Assembly: GCA_965230335.1 (NCBI GenBank)
Contig: CBDDKS010000006.1
Coordinates: 2,108,001 to 2,172,000 of the forward strand
Reading direction: 5' to 3'
Source: CBDDKS01 sp965230335
Lineage (GTDB): Bacteria > Pseudomonadota > Gammaproteobacteria > Enterobacterales > Kangiellaceae
Length of the DNA stretch: 64,000 nucleotides
Below are positions 25,391 through 34,028 of the stretch, piece by piece; the stretch's first letter is position 1, and every line of letters begins with the position of its first letter. The position numbers and the translations under genes are program-made. The notes under the pieces were generated by a model. The model was not told where the DNA came from. It saw nothing but the letters and a program-made list of their open reading frames with translations, and did no database searches.

Positions 25391-27196
25391 ATGTGTTCGA
25401 TTTTCGGTATTTTAGATATTCACGGTGATGCATCCGCATTACGTAGTCTTGCCATAGAGCATTCTAAAAAACAGCGGCATAGAGGCCCTGACTGGTCTGG
25501 TATCTGGTTAAATGATGATGCCGTATTGGTGCATGAGCGACTGGCGATTGTGGATATTCACAGTGGAGAGCAGCCGTTGGTGAATCAGGAGAATGATTTG
25601 ATCTTGTTAGTGAATGGTGAAATTTATAATCACAAACAACTTGTTGAACAGGAAATCACACCACGAGATCATACCTTTCAAACGCAATCCGATTGTGAAG
25701 TGATTGCTGCTTTGTACGCAAAAGATCGGTCTGTAAAAGATCAACAAGGCAGTGTATTGGTTCGTCAGGAAGACAATCAGAAGCAGGTCGTGAACTACGA
25801 ACAGACAGTCAATCAAGAACAGATTGAAAAACGACTTAACCAACTCGAAGGCATGTTTGCTTTTATTTTATTTGATGCACAAAGTCAGCATTATTTAATT
25901 GCCAGAGATCCCATAGGTATTATTCCGCTTTACTATGGTTATGATGCCAATCAGCAGCTTTATGTGGCTTCAGAAATGAAAGCCATCGTTGATCTTTGTC
26001 AAGAAGTCTATAGTTTTCCTCCAGGGCATTATCTGTATACAAAAAGTCAGCCGCAACAAGGTGATGCTAAAAGTAAGATTCTGCCTTATTACAAACCCAT
26101 ATGGAAAACCTATGATGCAGTGATGGAACAGGCAGAAACGTCTCAAGAGAAAATAAAAACGGCCTTAAAAAAAGGGCTTGTTGCATCGGTTAAAAAACAT
26201 TTAATGTCGGATATGCCCTATGGTGTTTTATTGTCAGGTGGTCTGGATTCCTCCTTGATATCTGCCATTGCACAAATGCATGCGGCAAAACGTATAGAAG
26301 ATGATCAGCAAAGTCCGGCCTGGTGGCCGCAGTTGCATTCTTTTGCGGTGGGTTTAAGAGGCTCGCCAGATTTAGTGGCGGCACAAAAAGTGGCAGAGGT
26401 TATTGGTACGATTCATCATGGGATAGAATTTACTTTTGAGCAGGGTATTGATGCTTTAAGTGAGGTCATTTATCACTTGGAAACCTACGATGTGACAACG
26501 ATTCGTGCTTCGACGCCCATGTTTTTAATGGCGCGTAAAATTAAATCTATGGGTATTAAAATGGTGTTGTCGGGTGAAGGAGCCGATGAAATTTTTGGTG
26601 GTTATTTATATTTTCATAAAGCACCCGATGCACAAGCCTTTCATGAAGAAACAGTTAGAAAACTGGAAAGACTGCATGAGTTTGATTGTTTGCGTGCCAA
26701 TAAAGCCATGGCTGCCTGGGGCGTAGAGGCACGAGTCCCATTTTTAGATCGATGTTTTTTAGATACGGCAATGAGTTTATCACCACAAGAAAAAATGTGC
26801 CGTGATGGAAAAATAGAAAAGCAAATACTCAGAGCAAGCTTTGAAGGTGATTTGCCAGAAGCAATTTTATGGCGCCAAAAAGAACAGTTTTCCGATGGGG
26901 TGGGTTATTCCTGGATTGATGGATTAAAAGCGCATGCTGATGCTCAAATCAGTGATTCTGAGCTACAAAGAGCGGGTGTTGATTTTCCTATTAATACACC
27001 AGATACCAAAGAGGCTTTACTCTATCGAAAATTGTTTTCTCAACACTTTAAAATCAATAGTGCAGCAGCCACAGTATCGGGTGGTAAATCGATTGCTTGT
27101 AGTACGAAAGAAGCGCTGGAATGGGATGCAAGTTTTAAACATCAGTCCGATCCTTCGGGTCGTGCAATGCGGGGAATACATGAAAAGAGTTACTAG
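25391..27196 (+). CDS. asnB: Asparagine synthase B (glutamine-hydrolysing)
   Basis: 601 residues. Met1 is followed by Cys2 (MCSIFGI), the glutaminase nucleophile. The N-terminal amidotransferase domain has RGPDWSG and LLVNGEIYNH. The synthetase domain has LLSGGLDSSLISAIAQ (the PP-loop SGGxDS) and SGEGADEIFGGYLYF. It converts aspartate, glutamine and ATP to asparagine. It is about 47 residues longer than E. coli AsnB, mainly from a Gln-rich insert near residues 115-150 in the glutaminase domain. Control by the adjacent AsnC is likely. Confidence 0.95.
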   Translation: MCSIFGILDIHGDASALRSLAIEHSKKQRHRGPDWSGIWLNDDAVLVHERLAIVDIHSGEQPLVNQENDLILLVNGEIYNHKQLVEQEITPRDHTFQTQSDCEVIAALYAKDRSVKDQQGSVLVRQEDNQKQVVNYEQTVNQEQIEKRLNQLEGMFAFILFDAQSQHYLIARDPIGIIPLYYGYDANQQLYVASEMKAIVDLCQEVYSFPPGHYLYTKSQPQQGDAKSKILPYYKPIWKTYDAVMEQAETSQEKIKTALKKGLVASVKKHLMSDMPYGVLLSGGLDSSLISAIAQMHAAKRIEDDQQSPAWWPQLHSFAVGLRGSPDLVAAQKVAEVIGTIHHGIEFTFEQGIDALSEVIYHLETYDVTTIRASTPMFLMARKIKSMGIKMVLSGEGADEIFGGYLYFHKAPDAQAFHEETVRKLERLHEFDCLRANKAMAAWGVEARVPFLDRCFLDTAMSLSPQEKMCRDGKIEKQILRASFEGDLPEAILWRQKEQFSDGVGYSWIDGLKAHADAQISDSELQRAGVDFPINTPDTKEALLYRKLFSQHFKINSAAATVSGGKSIACSTKEALEWDASFKHQSDPSGRAMRGIHEKSY

Positions 27197-27350
27197 GGGT
27201 TGTTGTTCTTTTATTAATCTCTTATTGGCTTAGTTTGACACAAAAGTGTAACTAATATATCTCAAATTTTTTTTGAGGATTGTTTGAAAAGTTGATAGAG
27301 TATTTACCCTATAAAAAATAAGTTAAGAAAGATACTCTGTGAGGGGTGAG

Positions 27351-27446
27351 ATGATGAATGATTGGGAACGACTCATTGCAGACATTAGAAATATGAAAAT
27401 TATTGTCGCAAATAAATTGGTATTACTTTACGCGCATACTTTTTAG
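27351..27446 (+). CDS. 31-residue small ORF leading the helicase gene
   Basis: ATG at 27351 behind GAGGGGTGAG gives MMNDWERLIADIRNMKIIVA and ends at a TAG (27444-27446) that overlaps the AGGAGA ribosome-binding site of the helicase gene. Such overlap suggests a leader peptide whose translation could affect the helicase, or the truncated start of a lost gene. No homology recognised. Confidence 0.4.
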   Translation: MMNDWERLIADIRNMKIIVANKLVLLYAHTF

Positions 27447-27456
27447 GAGAGTACAA

Positions 27457-30400
27457 ATGGCTTTTCAAAAGGACTTGTTCCCTGATGTAGACAATTGTAT
27501 TTTTGAGCAATCTGAGAGTGTTTATTTGGCGCATATCTCAGAGTCTTATGCTGATAACGTTAATAAAGAACTTTTAGAAAGCACTTTTCGTGATGTTTCT
27601 AGCTCTTGGATTGGATGTCTAAATCTGACTCCAATACATCGAATTGATCAGCACTCTAAATACCTTCGACAAGCTCAAGTTTCAGCACTTTTTTCCATCT
27701 TAGGGCATCTATCAAATGTAGATCCAGCTCCAGCTACAATAGTAATGCCTACTGGTACTGGGAAAACGGAAACAATGATTGCGGCGGTTTGTGCTTCAGC
27801 CTACGAAAGAGTGCTAATCGTCGTACCTTCAGATAGCCTAAGAGAGCAAACTTTTAAAAAATTCGCAGCTTTGGGATTATTGAGAAGTCTCAATGTAGTA
27901 AAGGATCAAGCGTTAAATCCTGTCACAGCCATGCTGAAAGGTGGAGTAAAAACAACTGAAGATTTTGATTTAGTAAGTAAAGCAAATGTCGTTATAACAA
28001 CACCACAGTCTCTAGCTCTTTCAGAAACGAAATTGAAAAATAAATTTTATAAAAGTTGCGATCTACTAATTTTAGACGAAGCTCACCATGTTAAAGCACC
28101 TACTTGGCAGACAATAAAAAAATCATTTGAAAATAAAGGAATTCTTCAATTTACAGCCACTCCATTTAGAGAAGATAGACAGAAAGTAGATGGTAAAATA
28201 ATTTTCAATTATCCAATTTCTGAAGCTCAGAAGGTTAACCTTTTTCGACACATAAATTTTGATTCTGTCTATGAGGTGGTGCAGGCTAAAGCAGATTTAA
28301 GAATAGCCGAGAAAGCCGTCAATAAACTTGCTCGAGATTTAGAAGAAGGCAAAGATCATATCCTAATGGCGCGATGCTATCCTAGTGGTAGAGCTGAAAA
28401 AGTATATGAAATTTATAAAGAAAAATATCCAGAATACTCCCCTGTCTTAATTCATAGTGGCGTTAAGAAGCGCAAGAGTAAACTTCTAGATATAAATGCG
28501 AAAAAACATAGAATAATTGTTTGTGTGAATATGCTCGGGGAAGGTTTTGATCTTCCTGAATTGAAGGTTTGTGCGTTCCACGACATCCATAAAACATTAG
28601 CAATTACGCTACAGTTTGCAGGAAGGTTTGTTCGTGATCGAGATGATCTCGGAGACCCCACATTTATCGCAAATATATGTGATACAGGAGTTGAAGATAC
28701 TTTACGCGACTTGTATCTAGAAGATTCAGAATGGTCGCGTGTGCTCAGATTGAGTTCCGAAACTTTAATTGAAAATCAGGTAGCTATGCAGGAATTTGTT
28801 GCAAGCAATGAAGTGCACGGCAAACCTATGGCTATAGAAAACCTTTTCCCTCCACAAAGTGCCGTTGTATACCGAGTTGATAAAAATGTTGATTTAGAAC
28901 CTTTTTGGAAAGGTCTTGAACCTGATGAAGAAGTAGAAAGTTATCTATATGATACAGATAAAAAGCTAGTTATTTCCATTATCAAGTCTCAACATCCATA
29001 TAAATGGGCACGCCAGAACGAGTTTCCACAAATTGAACGGCATTTAATGATGATTTATTGGGATCAGGAGCAGGGTCTTCTTTATTTGCATGACTCAGCA
29101 AAAATTGGAACTAGGAACAAGGTTGTTAAAAAGGTGTCTCGGAATCCGGCTTTGATTAAAGGTGATAATGTATTCAAAGTATTTGGAAATGTGATGAGGC
29201 TCAGTTTGCAAAATGCTGGATTGAACAGAGGTAGATCCGGCGCATTACGTTATGTCATGTACACAGGGATTGATATTGCAGAGGCTATAGACCAGATCCG
29301 CCAGAGAATTTCATATAAATCAAATATATTTGGCAAAGGTTTTGAAGGAGGAGCAAAGGTCACTGTAGGCTGTTCTCATAAAGGAAGAATTTGGTCTATG
29401 AGATCTAGTGACGTTCTTGAATGGATAAATTGGAGCAAATCAATAGGGGAGAAATTGCTCGACCGAGACATCAATCCAGATGATGTTTTAAATGGAACTA
29501 TGAGAACTAACGAAATAACAGAGTTTCCAGATAAGCTACCTATAGGTATTGACTGGCCTAGCGAGTTCTACGAAAGAGGTTTAGCTTCAGATGTTGTTTT
29601 CGATGGTGTTCCAACTAGATTAGATGATATTGAAATTCGTGTGCTTTCGGAAAAATGTACTCAAAATGAAATAGTTTTTACGTTATCACATGACGATAAA
29701 GTTATTCAGATTAAAGCAGAATTCATAAACAAACGCATTCAGATTACATCAGTCCAAAAAGATCTAATACGAGTATCGAGAAGAGGCAACTTCATTCGCA
29801 TAACAGATTATTTTGAGAATGAGCATTACCCACTTATCTATCTCGAAGATGGCAGCTTATTAGAGGGTGATATACATATAGTTAGGGCTCCAAATCAAGC
29901 ATCTATCCCTTTTGATACTGGCTCTTTAGTTCCTTGGGTCTGGGATGTGGATATCACGAATGAATCGCAGGGTGCTGAAAAGAACAAAAATAGTATTCAA
30001 TATGCTGTTTTACAGAAGCTTAAAGAAGAAGAGTATCTGGTGCTATTTGATGATGATGGAGCAAATGAAGTTGCCGATATAGTAGCATTTAAAGAAGAAG
30101 GTTCCGTCTTTGTTACTGAGTTATATCATCTAAAATATTCTTCTAGTAGCGATGCTGGGTCAAGAGTCAACGATTTCTATGAGGTTTGTGGGCAGGCTAT
30201 ACGCAGCACACGCTGGATTGACGAGCTAGATAAACTAATTTTAAGACTAAAGAATCGTGAGAGATCTAGGTTAAGTTCAGACCCGAAAGGTAGAATTGAA
30301 AAAGGCGATTACAAATTGCTAGATTCACTTGCTCAACATGGTGGAAGGATGAAAAAAAAGTATAGGATTTTTGTCGTCCAGCCTGGTTTGAGTGCCTCGA

Positions 30401-30495
30401 TGATTACTGAGAATGTAATTAACTTACTCGGCGGTGCAAACGAAATTATAGTAGAAACTACTAGTAACAAATTAGGCGTTATTTGTAGCGAATAG
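27457..30495 (+). CDS. DEAH-box superfamily 2 helicase with nuclease-like C-terminus
   Basis: 1012 residues from ATG 27457, chosen because AGGAGA sits 7 bases upstream. SF2 motifs: I PTGTGKT (98-104), Ia near VVPSDSLREQ, II DEAH (207-210), III TATPFR (233-238), and later ICVNMLGEGFDLPEL and a motif VI region QFAGRFVRDRDD. The middle part is unassigned. Near residues 850-900, EVADIVAF and VTELYHLKYS (Asp874, Glu888, Lys893) look like a PD-(D/E)XK-type nuclease core. The helicase half resembles type III Res/UvrB-like restriction helicases. Probably a DNA-targeting defence protein; the specific system is not recognised. Confidence 0.7.
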   Translation: MAFQKDLFPDVDNCIFEQSESVYLAHISESYADNVNKELLESTFRDVSSSWIGCLNLTPIHRIDQHSKYLRQAQVSALFSILGHLSNVDPAPATIVMPTGTGKTETMIAAVCASAYERVLIVVPSDSLREQTFKKFAALGLLRSLNVVKDQALNPVTAMLKGGVKTTEDFDLVSKANVVITTPQSLALSETKLKNKFYKSCDLLILDEAHHVKAPTWQTIKKSFENKGILQFTATPFREDRQKVDGKIIFNYPISEAQKVNLFRHINFDSVYEVVQAKADLRIAEKAVNKLARDLEEGKDHILMARCYPSGRAEKVYEIYKEKYPEYSPVLIHSGVKKRKSKLLDINAKKHRIIVCVNMLGEGFDLPELKVCAFHDIHKTLAITLQFAGRFVRDRDDLGDPTFIANICDTGVEDTLRDLYLEDSEWSRVLRLSSETLIENQVAMQEFVASNEVHGKPMAIENLFPPQSAVVYRVDKNVDLEPFWKGLEPDEEVESYLYDTDKKLVISIIKSQHPYKWARQNEFPQIERHLMMIYWDQEQGLLYLHDSAKIGTRNKVVKKVSRNPALIKGDNVFKVFGNVMRLSLQNAGLNRGRSGALRYVMYTGIDIAEAIDQIRQRISYKSNIFGKGFEGGAKVTVGCSHKGRIWSMRSSDVLEWINWSKSIGEKLLDRDINPDDVLNGTMRTNEITEFPDKLPIGIDWPSEFYERGLASDVVFDGVPTRLDDIEIRVLSEKCTQNEIVFTLSHDDKVIQIKAEFINKRIQITSVQKDLIRVSRRGNFIRITDYFENEHYPLIYLEDGSLLEGDIHIVRAPNQASIPFDTGSLVPWVWDVDITNESQGAEKNKNSIQYAVLQKLKEEEYLVLFDDDGANEVADIVAFKEEGSVFVTELYHLKYSSSSDAGSRVNDFYEVCGQAIRSTRWIDELDKLILRLKNRERSRLSSDPKGRIEKGDYKLLDSLAQHGGRMKKKYRIFVVQPGLSASMITENVINLLGGANEIIVETTSNKLGVICSE

Positions 30496-30510
30496 ATAAG
30501 CCCATAAAAA

Positions 30511-31386
30511 ATGAGAATTTTAATAAGACACAATAGTGATTATGTTATCGAGTTTGACCAACTTACTGTCAGTGGCCGCGAAGCTGTTGGAGGGTATGGA
30601 TTAAACTTCGTGTTTAAAGGTAGCCGTCAAGGTCGAGAAAATCCGTTGTTGGTTTCCAATATTAGTTTATCTCTTTCGTTAACTGACCCAGTTAAGCCTA
30701 TTGCAACATTTATACCTTCTTCCACTCAGGCGATACAGTGCCAAAATTTTCCTAATAACAGCGAACAGCTTATCTTTGAGGTGATATTTACCAAGGAACA
30801 AATTAATTGTATTGAAGAGAAAAGGCAGGAGACCGATTTAATTCTTAATTTTGCTTTACGAGCATTAACATTCTCTGACAATTCAGTTTGGACAAGCTTC
30901 GATTGTGGTGATGTAACTATTCCACGAGAACATTGGCTTCAAGCGCTAAACAGTTCTGGATTCAGGCAAACACTTTTGTTTGAATTACCATTACCTCCAT
31001 TAGCATCCGAGTTAGATGAGCTTCTTTCCAAATCGCAAGAATTTATTGAGACAGGCCATTACAAAGACGCTGTGATGCAGTGCCGTCATATTATTGAGCA
31101 GCTAGAAACTATTCGTGGGGACAAAAAGCTCTCCCTAGCTGCTAACAAAATGGCTCAATCCAAGAACGAACGAGAGGAAATGACCGCGAAAGAGCGTATG
31201 TTAAGCCTAAGAGAACAACTCAAGAATATTTGTCACTTAGGAGCTCATAGCAAAGAAAAATTTACTCGTTCCCAAGCAAAGTCAATGTTAGGAGTAACGA
31301 TTGCTCTACTAGCTGATCCTACAGTAGGGCTTGTCAAAACATCAAGTTTGAAAATTGAAGAAGATCAAATACCCGATAACACATAA
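30511..31386 (+). CDS. Hypothetical protein with HEPN-like C-terminal helices
   Basis: 291 residues, 15 bases after the helicase stop, so almost certainly co-transcribed. Residues 1-160 look beta-rich with no known motif. Residues 165-270 are helical: DELLSKSQEFIETGHYKDAVMQ, then RHIIEQLE, then LREQLKNICHLGAH at about 233-246. This helix pattern with a late His-containing helix resembles HEPN or DUF4145-like domains found in abortive-infection proteins, but the canonical RX4-6H spacing is only approximate (Arg234 to His242). No function can be assigned with confidence. Confidence 0.5.
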   Translation: MRILIRHNSDYVIEFDQLTVSGREAVGGYGLNFVFKGSRQGRENPLLVSNISLSLSLTDPVKPIATFIPSSTQAIQCQNFPNNSEQLIFEVIFTKEQINCIEEKRQETDLILNFALRALTFSDNSVWTSFDCGDVTIPREHWLQALNSSGFRQTLLFELPLPPLASELDELLSKSQEFIETGHYKDAVMQCRHIIEQLETIRGDKKLSLAANKMAQSKNEREEMTAKERMLSLREQLKNICHLGAHSKEKFTRSQAKSMLGVTIALLADPTVGLVKTSSLKIEEDQIPDNT

Positions 31387-31410
31387 TATGTTGAAAATGG
31401 TGTCGAGCCT

Positions 31411-31430
31411 AATGTCCGCTAATGGCCGAA
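31411..31430 (+). repeat. Spacer motif AATGTCCGCT..GGCCGAA, copy 1
   Basis: AATGTCCGCTAATGGCCGAA lies in the gap before the HEPN gene. A related sequence (AATGTCCACTTTTGGCCGGAA) occupies the next-but-one junction at 32976-32996. They mark gene boundaries in this island. Confidence 0.4.
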
Positions 31431-31453
31431 TACACTATTGAAGGAGATAAATA

Positions 31454-31948
31454 TTGCCACCAAGAAAACCTAAAACTGAGCCAACAATAGATTATCACTT
31501 AAGCTCTGCCTTTAAAGATGACGATATTCTAGGCTTAATTTTAAAGGGTCATTTGGTAATCGAAGCGATGATTGCCAAAATCTTAGAGCATCTTAGTTTC
31601 GGAGAAAAAATATGGAGGTGGTCTTTTCCAAAGAAAATAGAGAATTGTGTTGACGCCAGCCCAATGCCTCAATGGGTAGCAGATATTTGCCTCGATATTA
31701 ACGATATTAGAAATGATTATTGTCACTCTTTGGGCCATCAGACCACATTCAATGATGCGTTTGAATATGTTAAAAAATGGTCTGATTCTGGCTTGGAGTA
31801 TACCGATGAAACTATCTATAGCAATAAATCTTATTCAGAGGAATGTTATGGTGTAGAAGGAATATTGACCGAGACTCTCTCAAACACGATGGATGAAATT
31901 AATAATGTTTTCGGCATTCTAGGCATTAAAGAAACTTATTGGGCTTGA
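31454..31948 (+). CDS. HEPN-type putative ribonuclease/toxin (RX4H)
   Basis: 164 residues. The start is TTG 31454, supported by AAGGAGATAAATA directly upstream; no in-frame ATG fits. The protein is helical, with a first helix LGLILKGHLVIEAMIAKILEHL (27-48) and a later DICLDINDIRNDYCHSLGH segment in which Arg86-N-D-Y-C-His91 is an exact RX4H motif. That motif is the catalytic signature of HEPN ribonucleases common in toxin and phage-defence systems. Whether it cleaves RNA, and with what partner, is unknown. Confidence 0.6.
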   Translation: MPPRKPKTEPTIDYHLSSAFKDDDILGLILKGHLVIEAMIAKILEHLSFGEKIWRWSFPKKIENCVDASPMPQWVADICLDINDIRNDYCHSLGHQTTFNDAFEYVKKWSDSGLEYTDETIYSNKSYSEECYGVEGILTETLSNTMDEINNVFGILGIKETYWA

Positions 31949-31995
31949 TGTTCACTAATAACCGTTTGTATGTTAGTAATTTAATTGGAACATAA

Positions 31996-32976
31996 ATGTC
32001 AAAAGTCAACCTTTTCGAGCAATCAATTTCGGTAGATAAGCAGCATCCTCAATTCATTTCTCTGTTAAATTCTGACGTGCACGGATATGCTAGAGAATAC
32101 ATTAACAATACTTTTCAAAAAATGGGAGACCCAAATGGGAAGTTTGCTAAGCACTTTCAAGGTAGTGGATTTCATTCTCACTTGTTTGAACTTGCGTGTT
32201 TTGCGTATCTAGAGGAATGCGGTCTAAAAATAGATAGAAACTATGAAAAACCTGATTTGATTGGTGTATCCGAGAATATTAACGTAGCTATTGAGTGTGC
32301 TACTGCAAATCCATCCAGCGGACAACAAACTGACATATCATTAACCCAAATGGTTAATTATTCACATGATGAGTTAATGGATAAAGTTTCTCATGAAGTA
32401 CCGAAAAGGCTTGGGCGTATTTTGTGGAAAAAACTAGATCACCATTACCAAGACTTACCGCATTGCCAAGGATCGCCTTTGGTTTTAGCTATTGCCCCTT
32501 TTTTCGAAGGCGGATCACTTTTATATACTGATCATTGCTTAATTAAATATCTTTACGGATCGCCAGAAAGAAACAATTCACAAGATGCATTTTTTGGAAA
32601 AGATAGTTCAAGGCATATCAGTGCAGTGTTGTTTTGCAATAGATTTACTGTTTCGAAGTTTCTTCGTATTTCGACTGATTTTAAAAGATTAAACAATTAT
32701 AGGGCCATCCTGTCAGGGTGTGCCTACAAATCGACTGATATTGAAAATTACCGATTAATTAAGTTTTCAAAAATTCTTGGAGATGAAGAGTCCTCAGAAC
32801 TTTGGAACGAAGGTGTGACATTGTACGAGAATCCAAACGCTACTATCCCGCTTGAAAAAGATATTCTTAATTGTTCAAGCAGAATATATGTTGACGATGG
32901 GTATGTGTGTCGTGACGTTTACGGTTTCCACCCGTTGTCTTCTGGCACAATTTTGCATGCGGAAGGCTCTACTTGA
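31996..32976 (+). CDS. Hypothetical protein with degenerate PD-(D/E)XK-like core
   Basis: 326 residues. The segment HLFELACFAYLEECGLKIDR (63-81), then KPDLIG (85-90) and VAIECATAN (97-105), follows the Glu...Asp...Glu-x-x pattern of restriction-endonuclease-like folds (Glu65, Asp87, Glu100), but the usual lysine is replaced by Ala102/Thr103. The rest is mixed alpha/beta without recognised motifs. It lies 47 bases after the HEPN gene on the same strand. It may be a nuclease variant or an inactive structural homologue. Confidence 0.5.
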   Translation: MSKVNLFEQSISVDKQHPQFISLLNSDVHGYAREYINNTFQKMGDPNGKFAKHFQGSGFHSHLFELACFAYLEECGLKIDRNYEKPDLIGVSENINVAIECATANPSSGQQTDISLTQMVNYSHDELMDKVSHEVPKRLGRILWKKLDHHYQDLPHCQGSPLVLAIAPFFEGGSLLYTDHCLIKYLYGSPERNNSQDAFFGKDSSRHISAVLFCNRFTVSKFLRISTDFKRLNNYRAILSGCAYKSTDIENYRLIKFSKILGDEESSELWNEGVTLYENPNATIPLEKDILNCSSRIYVDDGYVCRDVYGFHPLSSGTILHAEGST

Positions 32977-32996
32977 ATGTCCACTTTTGGCCGGAA
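32976..32996 (+). repeat. Spacer motif AATGTCCACT..GGCCGGAA, copy 2
   Basis: AATGTCCACTTTTGGCCGGAA begins at the last base of the preceding stop codon. It resembles the spacer at 31411-31430. Because an ATG in this repeat is a poor gene start, the next gene is started at 33007. Confidence 0.4.
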
Positions 32997-33006
32997 AGAA
33001 AATTAT

Positions 33007-33237
33007 ATGCAATCTAAAATTGAAAAACCAATACTTAAGCCTCTGGTTGAGATGGCGTTAATTAGCGAAATTGTTTTGCAAACCAAACTGGCAATAATGG
33101 CCGGAGAGAATCTTGCGGATGCCTCTACTAGCTTTGAATACTGGAGTGCTATACAAAGTATATTGTCCTCATCAGCGAACGTTTCCAAAATTCTTTGGCC
33201 TCGGAAAGAAAGAAAAGCTTTTGGTTTTGAAAAGTGA
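33007..33237 (+). CDS. Short hypothetical protein, probable fragment
   Basis: 76 residues from ATG 33007 (MQSKIEKPIL); an upstream ATG at 32977 lies within a repeated spacer and is less likely. The helical sequence ends FEYWSAIQSILSSSANVSKILWPRK. The block around NVSKILWP looks like the N-terminal part of a longer helical family seen in accessory regions, so the gene may be truncated. No catalytic motif. Confidence 0.4.
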   Translation: MQSKIEKPILKPLVEMALISEIVLQTKLAIMAGENLADASTSFEYWSAIQSILSSSANVSKILWPRKERKAFGFEK

Positions 33238-33318
33238 TGATGTTTTTTAGATTTTTTGTTTTATTGATATATAAAAACCACAATTATAATTATTTTAAAA
33301 TAGGTTGGGTATGCAGTT

Positions 33319-33744
33319 ATGTATAAAGCATTTAAAGATATGCCAGTATTGTTAAAATTTATAACTATGCACTCATTTGCTTCTTTAGTCTTATTTTTAG
33401 ATGCAATCATACCAGGTATACCTCTTTTTATTAATGGTGAAGACTTAAATCCTCATGAGCTTTGGTCTCGGGGGTTGGGAGAATTACAAGTGGTTTTCGG
33501 TATAAGCATGCCATTAGTTGGTTTTTTATTTCTTAAACGTTGGCATCCTGCCCGATTAGTATATATTCTTTTAATTAGTTGTGTATTGGTTGTTTTTCCA
33601 TATGTACATTTGCAGGATTTCGCTATAACAATTTTTGGAGTTATATTAACTTGTATAATGATAGTGTATCTTTTTTTTAATAAAAAAGTTAATGCGTATT
33701 TTAGAAAAACAAGTAATACTGGACGCTCAAAAGAGAAACAGTAA
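33319..33744 (+). CDS. Hypothetical membrane protein
   Basis: 141 residues with four predicted membrane segments (about 11-31, 57-74, 79-97 and 100-120) and a positively charged C-terminal tail (KKVNAYFRKTSNTGRSK). It is preceded by a GGTTGGG-like sequence. Family not recognised. The stop TAA overlaps the ATG of a short downstream ORF (TAATG). It lies at the downstream edge of the accessory island. Confidence 0.5.
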   Translation: MYKAFKDMPVLLKFITMHSFASLVLFLDAIIPGIPLFINGEDLNPHELWSRGLGELQVVFGISMPLVGFLFLKRWHPARLVYILLISCVLVVFPYVHLQDFAITIFGVILTCIMIVYLFFNKKVNAYFRKTSNTGRSKEKQ

Positions 33745-33953
33745 TGAACAGTCACCTGATCAAAGATAAAATGATTGTTGGTAAGCTGGCTGGCTGGAGT
33801 TTGCTTAGTTTAAAAAAAGAACAAAACCAGACACCTAACATCCAAATAAGATGGCAAAATGAGTCATTGAATTCTTACTCATGGATAGTTGATATATTAA
33901 TTTTTATTTGTCTTTATTATTTTATAAACAATTCTAAATTGATTAAAAAATAA
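33744..33953 (+). CDS. Short hypothetical protein with C-terminal membrane segment
   Basis: 69 residues, overlapping the previous stop codon by one base. A hydrophobic stretch (SWIVDILIFICLYYFI, about 46-61) suggests a tail anchor. No homology is recognised. It could be a real small membrane protein coupled to its neighbour or the remains of a longer gene. Confidence 0.3.
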   Translation: MNSHLIKDKMIVGKLAGWSLLSLKKEQNQTPNIQIRWQNESLNSYSWIVDILIFICLYYFINNSKLIKK

Positions 33954-34028
33954 TCATCTTAAATCTCATATTCCTTGATAATCTTAAATTGGTTATTTTT
34001 TAACCAAAATATTTGTTTAATTTTATAA

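Noticed and set aside
27403..27456. TTG start 18 codons before the helicase ATG
   Set aside because: The ATG at 27457 has AGGAGA 7 bases upstream; the TTG has no ribosome-binding site and lies inside a small ORF.
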